Of a stretch of 64,000 nt of DNA, positions 16,402 through 24,619 are shown piece by piece; position 1 is the first letter of the stretch; every line of letters starts with the position of its first letter. The position numbers and the translations under genes are program-made. Origin of the DNA: WRGT01 sp942493035 (GTDB taxonomy: Bacteria > Spirochaetota > UBA4802 > UBA5550); the NCBI GenBank assembly GCA_942493035.1, contig OW818666.1:4402001-4466000 (forward strand). The letters are read 5' to 3'. Under the pieces are notes generated by a model. It saw only the letters and a list, made by a program, of their open reading frames with translations, made no database searches and was not told the origin of the DNA.

Positions 16402-17220
16402 ATGGAATTATCAATTAAAGATCAGTGTGAGCTTCTTGGGATTAGCAGATCGTCATATTACTATAAATCGAAGCCGATTGTCGATGAAGAGGAAATTAAA
16501 ATTTTGAAAGCCATTAAAGATGAGTTAAAGCTTCATCCATTTTATGGTTATCGGAAAATAGCGTTGGCTCTTAAAGATATGTGTGTTACGAGAAAGCAGA
16601 TAAGGCTTATTATGCAAAAGGCAGGGTTAAGAGCCATCTATCCAGGGAAACGGCTTTCAATACCGATTAAATGGCATGAGAAGTATCCGTATCTTCTCAG
16701 AGATAAAGAGATATGGCTCCCGAACCAGGTGTGGGCAACTGACATCACCTATATTAAACTTTCCGGAGGTCATGTCTATTTGGTTGCAATTATTGATTTA
16801 TTCAGCCGAAAGACTTTATCATGGAAATTGTCAAACACGCTAGATACTGAATTTTGTATTTCAGCTCTTGAAGAAGCAATCATGATTTATGGGAAGCCGG
16901 CTATATTTAACACTGATCAAGGGAGTCAGTTTACATCTGAAGCATTTACGGAAAAACTTCAGAATCACAAAATAAGAATCAGTATGGATGGCAAGGGTCG
17001 TGCTCTTGATAATATTTATATTGAAAGGTTCTGGCGGTCGCTCAAGTACGAAGAGATATATCTTAATGAATATCGTTCAATGGATGATTTAAAGATTGCC
17101 TTGAAAAAATACTTTAATTTTTATAACACTGAAAGATTTCATCAGTCGCTTGAATATGCTACACCGAATGAAATATACAATTCAGTTTTCAATGAACATT
17201 CTCAAGAACAGGCAGCTTAA
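16402..17220 (+). CDS. IS3-family transposase OrfB (DDE)
   Basis: This 272-residue catalytic subunit has an HTH_21 segment (HPFYGYRKIALAL, ITRKQIRLIM-like) and the rve core: Asp in VWATDITYIKL, Asp in IFNTDQGSQFTS, and Glu in NIYIERFWRSLKYEEIY. It ends FHQSLEYATPNEIY, as in typical IS3-group enzymes. The product is probably made as an OrfAB fusion. The intact frame suggests a recent insertion into the IS110 copy. Confidence 0.92.
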   Translation: MELSIKDQCELLGISRSSYYYKSKPIVDEEEIKILKAIKDELKLHPFYGYRKIALALKDMCVTRKQIRLIMQKAGLRAIYPGKRLSIPIKWHEKYPYLLRDKEIWLPNQVWATDITYIKLSGGHVYLVAIIDLFSRKTLSWKLSNTLDTEFCISALEEAIMIYGKPAIFNTDQGSQFTSEAFTEKLQNHKIRISMDGKGRALDNIYIERFWRSLKYEEIYLNEYRSMDDLKIALKKYFNFYNTERFHQSLEYATPNEIYNSVFNEHSQEQAA

Positions 17221-17253
17221 AAGTGAGTATCCACTAAAAGTTAAAAATATTAT

Positions 17254-17685
17254 GTGTTGATAAAAGGGCTCACTTTATATTCAACAATATTTTCTTCATT
17301 GCCGGGTGCTGCTGATCGACTAGCTCCAAGACTTTTAATGCATTTTGGGGATGTACAAAAGCGTTTTGAATCGTATCAAACTGTTCAATGTTATGCCGGT
17401 ACATGTCCAGTAACAATTCAGAGTGGGAAATATTTACATGTCATTAAAATGCGAAGAGGTTGTAATAAATCATTTAGGGATACATTATATCAATTCTCAT
17501 TTTGCAGTTTGAGCCTTGAAGCGTGGACTCGCGAATATTATGATCTATTACGTAAAAAAGGATGTAACCATTCTTCTGCTATTCGTGCTCTTTCGAATAA
17601 ATGGGTTAAGATAATATTTAGAATGTGGAAAGATAAAACTGTATATGATAAAGAGATTTTTCTTAAAAAAAGAAAAATTGCATGA
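17254..17685 (+). pseudogene. IS110-family transposase, C-terminal part
   Basis: This is the distal part of the IS110-B recombinase. It contains IFSSLPGAADRLAPRLLMHF (helix-hairpin-helix-like), CYAGTCPVTIQSGKYLHVIK and SSAIRALSNKWVKIIFRMWK, aligning with the C-terminus of element A. The first ~6 codons derive from the IS3 right end. There is no own start signal. Removing the IS3 element should rejoin it to 15204-16004. Confidence 0.85.
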
Positions 17686-17712
17686 TTATTTTTTTAGAAA
17701 ACTTGACATAGT

Positions 17713-17768
17713 AAGACCGCAGGCCAAGGGAGGTACTCCGACCGCAGTGGGTAAGCTGTGTTGTGCGC
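17713..17768 (-). repeat. attC-like site 16, right part
   Basis: GCAGGCCAAGGGAGGTACTC, then CGACCGCAGTGGGTAAGC and TGTGTTGTGCG: the distal arm of the short-class attC broken at 14952. Several bases differ from the consensus, which suggests decay. Confidence 0.7.
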
Positions 17769-17801
17769 TGGATTGAGCCGCCCAGTTTTATATTACATCA
17801 A

Positions 17802-18224
17802 TTATTGAATAAAAGGTAAAAGTAAATTATTCAATGATTTTTTACTTTTTGTTTTATAAATATAGTAATCAGAATCAATCGTTATTATATCATGAATGTT
17901 TGTTAACTCGGCTATTATGATTAATGAAGAATCTGCAAGATCCATAGGAACATCAGAATATTTTTTTGATAATTCTATGATCCTGTCTAAATGGTTGTTT
18001 TCTAAGTTAATTATGGTAATAGCTTCACGTTTTAGCCATTCTAAGAAATCAATCTGGACATTAATGTTGAAACTCAATAAATGTGTGACTTCTGTAATTA
18101 CTGGCCAAGTAGTAACCAGGTTTCCTTTGAATTGTTTTAGGAATTTTATTACAGGAGTATGATATTTATCATCTTTATCAAATAGGGCAATTAGCGGACC
18201 TGCATCAACGAGAATGTTTTTCAC
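17802..18224 (-). CDS. vapC: VapC-type PIN-domain toxin (copy 2)
   Basis: This 140-residue PIN ribonuclease is almost identical to the product at 6231-6659. The active-site acids Asp7, Glu45, Asp98 and Asp117 are conserved. The differences are mostly conservative (for example HIPVVSF becoming HTPVIKF, and the last residues). It overlaps the end of its antitoxin gene. Together with matching cassette ends (GATTGAGCCGCCC), this shows that a whole vapBC cassette was duplicated in the array and has since diverged. Confidence 0.88.
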   Translation of the reverse strand: MKNILVDAGPLIALFDKDDKYHTPVIKFLKQFKGNLVTTWPVITEVTHLLSFNINVQIDFLEWLKREAITIINLENNHLDRIIELSKKYSDVPMDLADSSLIIIAELTNIHDIITIDSDYYIYKTKSKKSLNNLLLPFIQ

Positions 18225-18453
18225 GGAGTTTACCTTTCAAAATATTTTTATAATTTTGCGATAGTTTTCCGTCACCACTACCAAACCTACCGAAAAGATC
18301 AGCGCCTAAATCATATGGTGAGTGTGTTTTCTGGTAATCTTCGAAATACAGAACGAGTGCACGTTTTACAATTTCAGATTTTGAAATTTTCTCGTTTTTT
18401 GCAATTTGATTTAATTTGTCATCTAAGTCTGTTGATAATCTTAAAGAAATCAT
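18205..18453 (-). CDS. vapB: VapB-type ribbon-helix-helix antitoxin (copy 2)
   Basis: This ~82-residue protein has its first ~45 residues (ribbon-helix-helix) identical to the product at 6640-6888. Small changes occur in the toxin-binding tail (GADLFGRFGSGDGKLS against GSDLFGKYGSGNGSLS). That pattern suggests co-variation with its toxin and possibly insulation from the other module. I start it at the ATG at 18453, which has AGGAG seven bases upstream; the frame also opens at a TTG two codons earlier. Confidence 0.86.
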   Translation of the reverse strand: MISLRLSTDLDDKLNQIAKNEKISKSEIVKRALVLYFEDYQKTHSPYDLGADLFGRFGSGDGKLSQNYKNILKGKLREKHSR

Positions 18454-18571
18454 TTTCAATCTCCTTTATGTAATACAATAAGTATTACATAAACTGCGAA
18501 AAGTCAATCATATTTCGAAAATATTCAAAAAATAGTATAGATTTTGAGCAGAAGGGGCGGCTCAATCTGGC

Positions 18572-18672
18572 GCACAACGTCTTGCTTACCTGACGTTGCG
18601 GTGGTCTTTTGCCGCAATGTGGCGTAGCCCAAGCGAGGTACTCCGAGCGCCGCAGGTAAGCTTTGTTATGCG
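18572..18672 (-). repeat. attC-like site 17 (short class)
   Basis: A ~101-bp site with ends CAACGTCTTGCTTACCTGAC and GGTAAGCTTTGTTATGCG. Confidence 0.8.
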
Positions 18673-18686
18673 CAGTATGGCAATGT

Positions 18687-19448
18687 TCAACGTTTCATTA
18701 CTGATTCTAACCATGTTGCGATTTCATCCTTGAACAATTCGATTATGGTATCAGATTGTATTTTAAAATCATTTAAATATTTTTCAAAATAGTTTAATGT
18801 TACAATATGAACACATGATGCTTGTACATCACCTATTATAAATGGAGAATATACCATGCCAAAATCAAGTGGTTGAATATTGATGTTGTTATTTACATCT
18901 AAATGAGCTTCGAATAAATCACCATCAATAATTATTATTGGAAAGATAAAAGAAAGTGAATCACCGCCTTCATCTAATTTTTTCTTTTCATAAATTGCAG
19001 CATTGATACAACTCATTCTAGCATCATAAGTCTTATCCTTTTTGTCAGTAAATGCAGCAGCAATACCATATCCTATTTTATTATTTTTTGGTCTAAACCA
19101 TTCCCAATTCAAAATTTTATTATCAATTGATTTTTGAATTAAAGCACGCTTACTATTACTACCATACATACAAAAAGTAAAAAAATCACCGGGATATGGA
19201 TTTTCAGATTTAAATATTATCCATGGTTTATCTATATGTTTGCATTCTATAATACCAAACATTTGGCAATATCCAGTACTATCTGTTAAACGAATTTCGA
19301 AATCAATTTCTCTCATTTTATTGGTTTCTGGATCTATATAATATGCTGACTGTGCAAATGGGATTTCAAAATTTGAAAGGATAGATGCAACTTTCATTTC
19401 CAATGGGTATCCGCTATTTTCAAGCCATTTAAGTATATTATCTTTCAT
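18687..19448 (-). CDS. PD-(D/E)XK nuclease-like hypothetical protein (cassette gene)
   Basis: This ~253-residue protein has an N-terminal part that reads like a PD-(D/E)XK nuclease core. Glu17 lies in a helix (YPLEMKVASIL). Asp49 is in MREIDFEIRL, and an E-x-K pair (Glu68, Lys70) is in FGIIECKHIDKPW. The remaining ~170 residues are not recognised. Proteins of this kind occur as stand-alone restriction-like or repair nucleases; the role here is unknown. I chose ATG 19448 because GGAG lies six bases upstream. It is the only gene in the cassette. Confidence 0.65.
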   Translation of the reverse strand: MKDNILKWLENSGYPLEMKVASILSNFEIPFAQSAYYIDPETNKMREIDFEIRLTDSTGYCQMFGIIECKHIDKPWIIFKSENPYPGDFFTFCMYGSNSKRALIQKSIDNKILNWEWFRPKNNKIGYGIAAAFTDKKDKTYDARMSCINAAIYEKKKLDEGGDSLSFIFPIIIIDGDLFEAHLDVNNNINIQPLDFGMVYSPFIIGDVQASCVHIVTLNYFEKYLNDFKIQSDTIIELFKDEIATWLESVMKR

Positions 19449-19500
19449 GTATTCTCCATACATTCAGTATGTAATTCAAAAAAAATTTTTGCCATATTGC

Positions 19501-19599
19501 GCATAACGTCTTGCTTACCTGACGTTGCGCGGCCTTTTGCGCAATGTGGCGAAGCCCAAGTGAGGTACTCCGAACGCCGCAGGTAAGCTTTGTTAGCTG
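19501..19599 (-). repeat. attC-like site 18 (short class)
   Basis: A ~99-bp site with ends ATAACGTCTTGCTTACCTGAC and GGTAAGCTTTGTTAGCTG. It is one of the few sites with TTAG in the core in place of TTAT or TTGT. Confidence 0.8.
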
Positions 19600-19623
19600 A
19601 TGCGGCTATCTAAAACAAAATGT

Positions 19624-20598
19624 TTAGTCAAACTGGTTATCAGTACAATTGTATTTGAATCTTTTCTTTTTATATTCAATCACTGTATTATTACACTTGC
19701 CAACTGATTTTAATGTTGGAGATTCATCATTGTTTTTATCTTCAGATATAGCCCCTGATTTAGAAAATATTTTTTTTAGTTGCTGATTTGATTGTCCTAA
19801 GTAAACTTCAATTTCATATGTCGAACAACATCCACCGGAAATTATTACATCAGGATTGGTATCATCGTTAATCTCAAGTATTTGTATCTGATACCAATTG
19901 GTATCATCACTTGGTAATTTAATTCGTTTCCATTGGTTACCATCTTTAATCCATAATGATTCAACATAGGTTTTATAATCTTCCTGGTCTCGATATATAT
20001 AAACAATGTGATATAGCCAATTGTATTGTTTTATATATAGATCTTCTGGATAAAGAATTACTTTAGGATTATAAGCCAGTTTTTTTGAAGCAATCTGTCT
20101 TAAGTCTGTATAATTATATTTTATTTCACTGCTTTCATTAAGAAACTCATTCCTGACATATACTTTTTTATTATTCCATACAACTGCGACGTAGTTTTTT
20201 TCCTTAGCTGGACCAATTAATTTTACTTTTTCTTTGTATGGTATTAGTGCCGGTGCGTGGGATGTATCAGTATAATATGGTAGACCGGATTTGGAAGTTA
20301 TCCATCTGTTTTGATTGTAGATTGACATGAAACCGCTAAAAGCCCATCCAATTTTATTGTTTCGTTCAACTTGAATCCATTTCCCTTTTTTGTTGTCTAG
20401 AATTAATTCTTCTGTATTTTCTTGAAGTATTTTAACACGTTCGCCATCTGGCATTAGTTCAATTTTTTTAGCATCTTTTGAAGGATTTTCTCTTAACCAT
20501 AAACCAGCATTTGTATCTATATATCTGTATTCAATGGTTTGCGAATAAGTTATCGAAATTATTAAAAGAAATGAAATAAACAATAATGTTTTCTTCAT
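19624..20598 (-). CDS. Exported SH3-domain protein (cassette gene)
   Basis: This ~324-residue protein has a clear Sec signal peptide (MKKTLLFISFLLIISITYSQ) without a lipobox cysteine. Residues ~28-90 form an SH3 type 3 domain (NAGLWLRENPSKDAKKIELM, then KGKWIQVERNNKIGWAF). A further beta-rich region follows, with VVWNNKKVYV resembling a second SH3. The C-terminal half contains ILEINDDTNPDVIISGGCC, an FG-GAP-like calcium-loop motif. It resembles the product at 8569 in architecture. I chose the ATG at 20598, where the signal peptide starts. Confidence 0.68.
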   Translation of the reverse strand: MKKTLLFISFLLIISITYSQTIEYRYIDTNAGLWLRENPSKDAKKIELMPDGERVKILQENTEELILDNKKGKWIQVERNNKIGWAFSGFMSIYNQNRWITSKSGLPYYTDTSHAPALIPYKEKVKLIGPAKEKNYVAVVWNNKKVYVRNEFLNESSEIKYNYTDLRQIASKKLAYNPKVILYPEDLYIKQYNWLYHIVYIYRDQEDYKTYVESLWIKDGNQWKRIKLPSDDTNWYQIQILEINDDTNPDVIISGGCCSTYEIEVYLGQSNQQLKKIFSKSGAISEDKNNDESPTLKSVGKCNNTVIEYKKKRFKYNCTDNQFD

Positions 20599-20641
20599 AT
20601 TATACTCCAAGTTTAGTAATGCGAAATATTTATAGCCGTTT

Positions 20642-20800
20642 CAGCTAACGTCTTGCTTAAACGACGTTTGCCAGTTTCACGGTAAATTTTGTATTGAACG
20701 AGTTTACCCAACACAAAAAATATTTGCCACTGAAAGTTGGCAAATGTGGCGCAGACCAAGCGAGGTACTCCGAGCGCTGCGTTTAAGCTTTGTTATGTGC
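20642..20800 (-). repeat. attC-like site 19 (long class)
   Basis: A ~159-bp site with ends CTAACGTCTTGCTTAAACGAC and GTTTAAGCTTTGTTATGTG. Confidence 0.8.
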
Positions 20801-20814
20801 CGTTTTTTTTCGGT

Positions 20815-21252
20815 TTAATTTTCAGTTTTATTATCAAGGAAACGGCCTACGTCTAAAATTTTTAAATCTGTATACTTGCTAATATTAAAAAAGTCTTTGT
20901 CGAAAGTGACCAATTCTAGTTCGTTTCTGATGGCAACGCTTGCAATTAAAAAATCAATTGATCCAGCATTAATTCCTTTAGATCTGCATTTATTATTTAA
21001 CTCGGAAGCGTAAATGAAATCATTTTTTGTAATATCTAAATATAAAAAATCATCCAGGATATCTTTAATTTCTCTAAACAGTTTTTCATCTGCAATGCTA
21101 GTTAGAATTTCTTGAAGGATAATGCCTACAACAACAATTTCATCATCATTTTCTATAATCTTTCTAACAATAGTATCTGACGAATTTACAGTTTTCTTCT
21201 TTCGTCGAAGTGCTTCTGACCATACGGATGTATCTATAATGAATCTTGTCAT
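20815..21252 (-). CDS. vapC: VapC-type PIN-domain toxin (copy 3, distinct)
   Basis: This 145-residue PIN ribonuclease is unrelated in detail to copies 1 and 2. Active-site acids are Asp7 in FIIDTSVWSEALR, Glu48 in ILQEILTSI, Asp in GSIDFLIASVAI and Asp in LVTFDKDF. The build is that of the VapC group whose targets include tRNA or rRNA in well-studied systems; its target here is unknown. It overlaps the antitoxin gene by four bases (ATGA), so translation is coupled. The two genes fill the cassette. Confidence 0.88.
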   Translation of the reverse strand: MTRFIIDTSVWSEALRRKKKTVNSSDTIVRKIIENDDEIVVVGIILQEILTSIADEKLFREIKDILDDFLYLDITKNDFIYASELNNKCRSKGINAGSIDFLIASVAIRNELELVTFDKDFFNISKYTDLKILDVGRFLDNKTEN

Positions 21253-21446
21253 CTATTTCGAGCTTTTTTGTAATCATAGTCTTTATCAAAATCAACAGCA
21301 TTTAGATATTTCAAAATGTCTTTTTGTCTATGTTTCTGAATATATTCCTTAAGCGCGACGTTTACTGCTTCTTTTTTTGTTTTGAAATTTCCTATTTGAT
21401 AAACTTCATCTAACAGTTTCATATCGATATTTAAATTAGTAGCCAT
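21249..21446 (-). CDS. vapB: VapB-type antitoxin (copy 3)
   Basis: This 65-residue protein fits the short VapB antitoxin family: MATNLNIDMKLLDEVYQIG, then FKTKKEAVNVALKEYIQKHR, an antiparallel strand plus helix-turn-helix-like DNA-binding end. A C-terminal toxin-binding tail (VDFDKDYDYKKARNR) follows. I start it at ATG 21446 (AGAGAGG upstream), since the 21 codons before it lack family similarity. It is upstream of and overlapping the PIN toxin gene. Confidence 0.85.
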   Translation of the reverse strand: MATNLNIDMKLLDEVYQIGNFKTKKEAVNVALKEYIQKHRQKDILKYLNAVDFDKDYDYKKARNR

Positions 21447-21507
21447 ATAAATAACCTCTCTGAATAATTTACACAATTCTATGTGTAAAGTCAAGAAAAA
21501 AAATGGC

Positions 21508-21607
21508 ACATAACGTCTTGCTTACCCGACGTTGCGCGGCCTTTTGCGCAATGTGGCGAAGCCCAAGTGAGGTACTCCGAACGCCGCGGGTAAGCTTTGT
21601 TATATGC
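21508..21607 (-). repeat. attC-like site 20 (short class)
   Basis: A 100-bp site with ends ATAACGTCTTGCTTACCCGAC and GGTAAGCTTTGTTATATG. Confidence 0.8.
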
Positions 21608-21668
21608 AGTTGCCCAGCCCCTTGTTTCTAATTTCAACATATTTGATACGATTCTTAATATTCAGTAT

Positions 21669-22664
21669 TTACAATTTTTCTATTTTTCCATTTCTGAAAA
21701 CGGAAACATCTTTAAACAGTTTTTTTTCACTGATAAAATGACTACGGTTCAACCCAATTTTAAAATTATTAATAAATGGTTCATAATACTCTTTGTGATC
21801 TTTCTCGAAACTTTCACTCGTTTGATTACAATCACAATATTCAATATTCCAGTATGTGATTTTCCACATACTTTCACGATCGGAGTAAAGACCATGGCCA
21901 TCTTTTAAATAAGCGTTTAATTCTTTTGGTTCAAGAACATCTTTTAACGCACCAACGGGGTACAAATAATCAGCAAAAACAAAATATTGTTCATGCTTAT
22001 TATCGTACCAAATTGCACGAGGTCTTAAATAATGATGATTCCAACTATCACCTTGAGGAAGGGGAATGCTTTCAAGTCGATTGATGATTACTTCTACATC
22101 CTTCAAACTCGGAAATGAGCTTGTAAGTCTGCAGCTTAAATAAATAAAATAATCTTTATAATTAGCAGCCCAAAAAGATGGTGAATTAGTGTTGTATATT
22201 TGCCAAACGAAGTTTTTAGCTGATTCAATAAAAAACTGATATATTAATGGCAGGGTAGTTGGAGTTGTTAATCGTTTTTCAATTTCAATACTGTCCCAGA
22301 TTTTTGTTATAATTTTACCTTGAGCTGTTGTTTCCTCTAAACGTTTCACCACAGTAGACGATGGTTGTGTTGAGCATACTAACAAAAAGCCTTCAGCACC
22401 AATAGCACTACAAGCATCTGTAAAACCATTAATGTCATTATGACCAACCGATTTACCTGAATGTGCATTATGTTTACAGCTTACGAGCCATTTTCTTTCG
22501 AATGGAGCAAGTTCTCCTTCTGATTTTTCTATTAAAATCAGGTCACGACCAGAATCTTGTCCCACACCCGTCCAATGCACTTCAAATCGACTTCGGATCA
22601 ACAACTCGCGAATTAATTGTTCAAATTTTATTCCATCATCTGGTAGTTCTTTAAAATTAATCAT
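21669..22664 (-). CDS. Mrr-like restriction endonuclease-type protein (cassette gene)
   Basis: This 331-residue protein has residues 10-100 in the Mrr-cat form of the PD-(D/E)XK fold: KFEQLIRELLIRSRF (Glu15), HWTGVGQDSGRDLILI (Asp41) and WLVSCKHN (Lys64). The second acidic residue is replaced by Ser/Cys before Lys64, as is seen in some Mrr relatives. DINGFTDACSAIGAEGFLLV and STQPSSTVVKRLEE follow, typical of the same family. The C-terminal ~200 residues are unrecognised and may hold a sensor or partner domain. It probably cleaves DNA in defence. It is alone in its cassette. Confidence 0.8.
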   Translation of the reverse strand: MINFKELPDDGIKFEQLIRELLIRSRFEVHWTGVGQDSGRDLILIEKSEGELAPFERKWLVSCKHNAHSGKSVGHNDINGFTDACSAIGAEGFLLVCSTQPSSTVVKRLEETTAQGKIITKIWDSIEIEKRLTTPTTLPLIYQFFIESAKNFVWQIYNTNSPSFWAANYKDYFIYLSCRLTSSFPSLKDVEVIINRLESIPLPQGDSWNHHYLRPRAIWYDNKHEQYFVFADYLYPVGALKDVLEPKELNAYLKDGHGLYSDRESMWKITYWNIEYCDCNQTSESFEKDHKEYYEPFINNFKIGLNRSHFISEKKLFKDVSVFRNGKIEKL

Positions 22665-22842
22665 TTTATATTTTTCACTTTATTTTTTATATTTAACAGA
22701 ATTTTAGAATACAGAAATAAATTATTATGTAAACAAAAATTATTGAATGTATTCACGATTTATCCATTTATATAATAATTTCAGCCGACATTGAATTCCG
22801 TTACTCACTTAAAGTTTTTACCAAAAGGGGCTGGGCAATTGC

Positions 22843-22945
22843 ATATAACGTCTTGCTTACCTGACGTTGCGGCGGTCTTTTTGCCGCAATGTGGCGAAGC
22901 CCAAGCGAGGTACTCCGAGCGCCGCAGGTAAGCTTTGTTATACGC
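22843..22945 (-). repeat. attC-like site 21 (short class)
   Basis: A ~103-bp site with ends ATAACGTCTTGCTTACCTGAC and GGTAAGCTTTGTTATACG. After it, 22946-23229 holds the cassette-end motif TTGAGGCAAGGACGCCGAAA and no gene that I can see. Confidence 0.8.
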
Positions 22946-23229
22946 CGTAGACACATTACGCAGGGTTTGTAAACTTTGAGGCAAGGACGCCGAAAAGTTT
23001 AGAACAAGTTCTTGACACAATGTCTTTATTCTTTTCAACAAGCTTTTAATACTAAGTATTTTTTCTTGCTTACTTTTTTTTATTTTTACTAGTTTAAAAA
23101 TTTTTATTCATTAAGTAACTCAAAGTCTCCTATAGGACTCCATATTCGTAGACAAAAGAATAATTATACGCTTTTATTGTTAAAATATATAGTGTTGTTT
23201 CTTTCATATAATTTTCTTTTTACTCTAAA

Positions 23230-24270
23230 TTATTCAGCTGAACGTGCAACCCGAAACCCGATAGTTTCGGAAGAACTATCCGGTGTAGAACCTCCTTTAT
23301 GACCTGATCTGCAATATTCAACAGGATGCATGAAATCTCCTCCTCTTTCAATGCGCATCGCTCCTGAACGTTTTCTTGTAATATCAATTGTATGAATTTT
23401 CTCTACATCCTCCCAAAACCACCATTCAAAACACCATTCACTTACATTTCCATGCATATCATATAGTCCGTACCTGTTCGGTTTATATGACCCAACCTCT
23501 GCTGTAGAGACTGGATCATGTTCAAAATTACCGAAACTATCATCAAATCCTTTAAATCCGGGATTTTTTAAATCTACATTTGCATCCTTTGAGCTAATTG
23601 TATCTCCATAATGAAAAGTTGTTGATGTTCCACCTCTACAAGCATATTCCCATTCAGCTTCAAATGGTAACCGGAATCCATCTCCCCCAAGGATTTCAAT
23701 TGTATATCTAAAAGGATCAAGATGTTTTCCACAGTCCAACTCACAACCGGCACCACTTTCGTTATTAAGATTATTCTCATCAATTATGTTTTTATCTATT
23801 TTATAATATGGTTTTAAACCATGTTTTAAACTGAGCATATTACAAAACTCAATTGCATCATACCATGTAACATTTGTAACTGGCTGTTTTTTACCTATAA
23901 CTTTTTTTATATTCCACCGGTTCATCCCGGCACCCATATCACTTCCTTTTTTTTTACTTGGATTAGTTCCAGTTACTTTTTCATATTCCGACTGGGTAAT
24001 TTCGTACTTCGATATATAAAAGGAAGCAAGCGTGAACTCATGAGGTCGGTTAGAATCGCATGAATTACATCCCATGATAAATTTATCGTCTTTTATATAA
24101 ACCATTTCAATAGTATCAAATTTCTGCAGCGGGTGTTCAGGATATGTTATAACATCTTTTTCTATGATTTTTCTTTTTATGTCCCGGCTGAAGAATAGAA
24201 TAACAAACCCTGTTATTATAAAAAAAATAATAAAGAATAAATATTTCCGATTATTCAGAATGTTTTTCAT
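23230..24270 (-). CDS. FGE-sulfatase (SUMF1) domain membrane-anchored protein (cassette gene)
   Basis: This 346-residue protein has one N-terminal membrane helix (YLFFIIFFIITGFVILFF, residues ~10-28), and the rest lies outside the membrane. Residues ~50-345 form a formylglycine-generating-enzyme/SUMF1 type domain: FIMGCNSCDSNRPHEFTLAS, FYISKYEITQSEYEKVTG, PVTNVTWYDAIEFCNMLS, FRLPFEAEWEYACRGG, YGLYDMHGNVSEWCFEWW, and a terminal ETIGFRVAR. Many bacterial members are not true sulfatase activators but have binding or other modifying roles; I cannot tell here. It is the largest recent cassette, third from the recombinase counting attC sites. Confidence 0.85.
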   Translation of the reverse strand: MKNILNNRKYLFFIIFFIITGFVILFFSRDIKRKIIEKDVITYPEHPLQKFDTIEMVYIKDDKFIMGCNSCDSNRPHEFTLASFYISKYEITQSEYEKVTGTNPSKKKGSDMGAGMNRWNIKKVIGKKQPVTNVTWYDAIEFCNMLSLKHGLKPYYKIDKNIIDENNLNNESGAGCELDCGKHLDPFRYTIEILGGDGFRLPFEAEWEYACRGGTSTTFHYGDTISSKDANVDLKNPGFKGFDDSFGNFEHDPVSTAEVGSYKPNRYGLYDMHGNVSEWCFEWWFWEDVEKIHTIDITRKRSGAMRIERGGDFMHPVEYCRSGHKGGSTPDSSSETIGFRVARSAE

Positions 24271-24461
24271 AATAAATACCTCAATTTTTTATTATAGTAA
24301 ATACTGTAGAAATTCTTTTACTTGCGATAGGAACAATTTTCTATAAGTACAGTACGTTTAAACATTTAGTTATGACTTAAAAAAATTTTTACTTATTTTC
24401 AATGCTTTTGCCGTTGTCTTTCCCGGCATGGACGCCGGGCCTAAATTTTTTGTGTCTATGG

Positions 24462-24619
24462 CGTATAACGTCTTGGCTAACTGACGTTAGCGAGTTTTTC
24501 AACTCATTTTTTTTAAAATCAGTTTGCCCAACACTGAAAGTATTCTGCCACATTAAGATGCTAATGTGGCCTCAAGCCCAAGCCGGTACTCCGGCGCCGC
24601 TGTTAGCCTTTGTTATCTG
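24462..24619 (-). repeat. attC-like site 22 (long class)
   Basis: A ~158-bp site closest to the recombinase. From 24469 it is base-for-base the same as site 11 (12496 onward). Confidence 0.8.

Larger units (their letters stand above)
16007..17272 (+). mobile_element. IS3-family insertion sequence B within IS110-B
   Basis: A ~1.27-kb element. TGAGCCC at 16007 and GGGCTCA at 17266-17272 are probable tips of the inverted repeats. An inner AGTGGATA pairing occurs on both sides (16045 and the complement near 17225-17235). No clean target duplication can be defined; TTATA occurs near both ends. OrfA and orfB are intact. Confidence 0.75.
14953..17712 (+). mobile_element. IS110-family element B inside an attC, itself interrupted
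   Basis: The left end, TATATGTTA (from ~14954), and the right end, ACTTGACATAGT (to 17712), match element A. The two flanks together form one short-class attC. The transposase gene is cut at codon ~268 by an IS3-family element (16007-17272), so this copy is not autonomous. The layers in order of arrival are attC, then IS110-B, then IS3-B. Confidence 0.8.
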
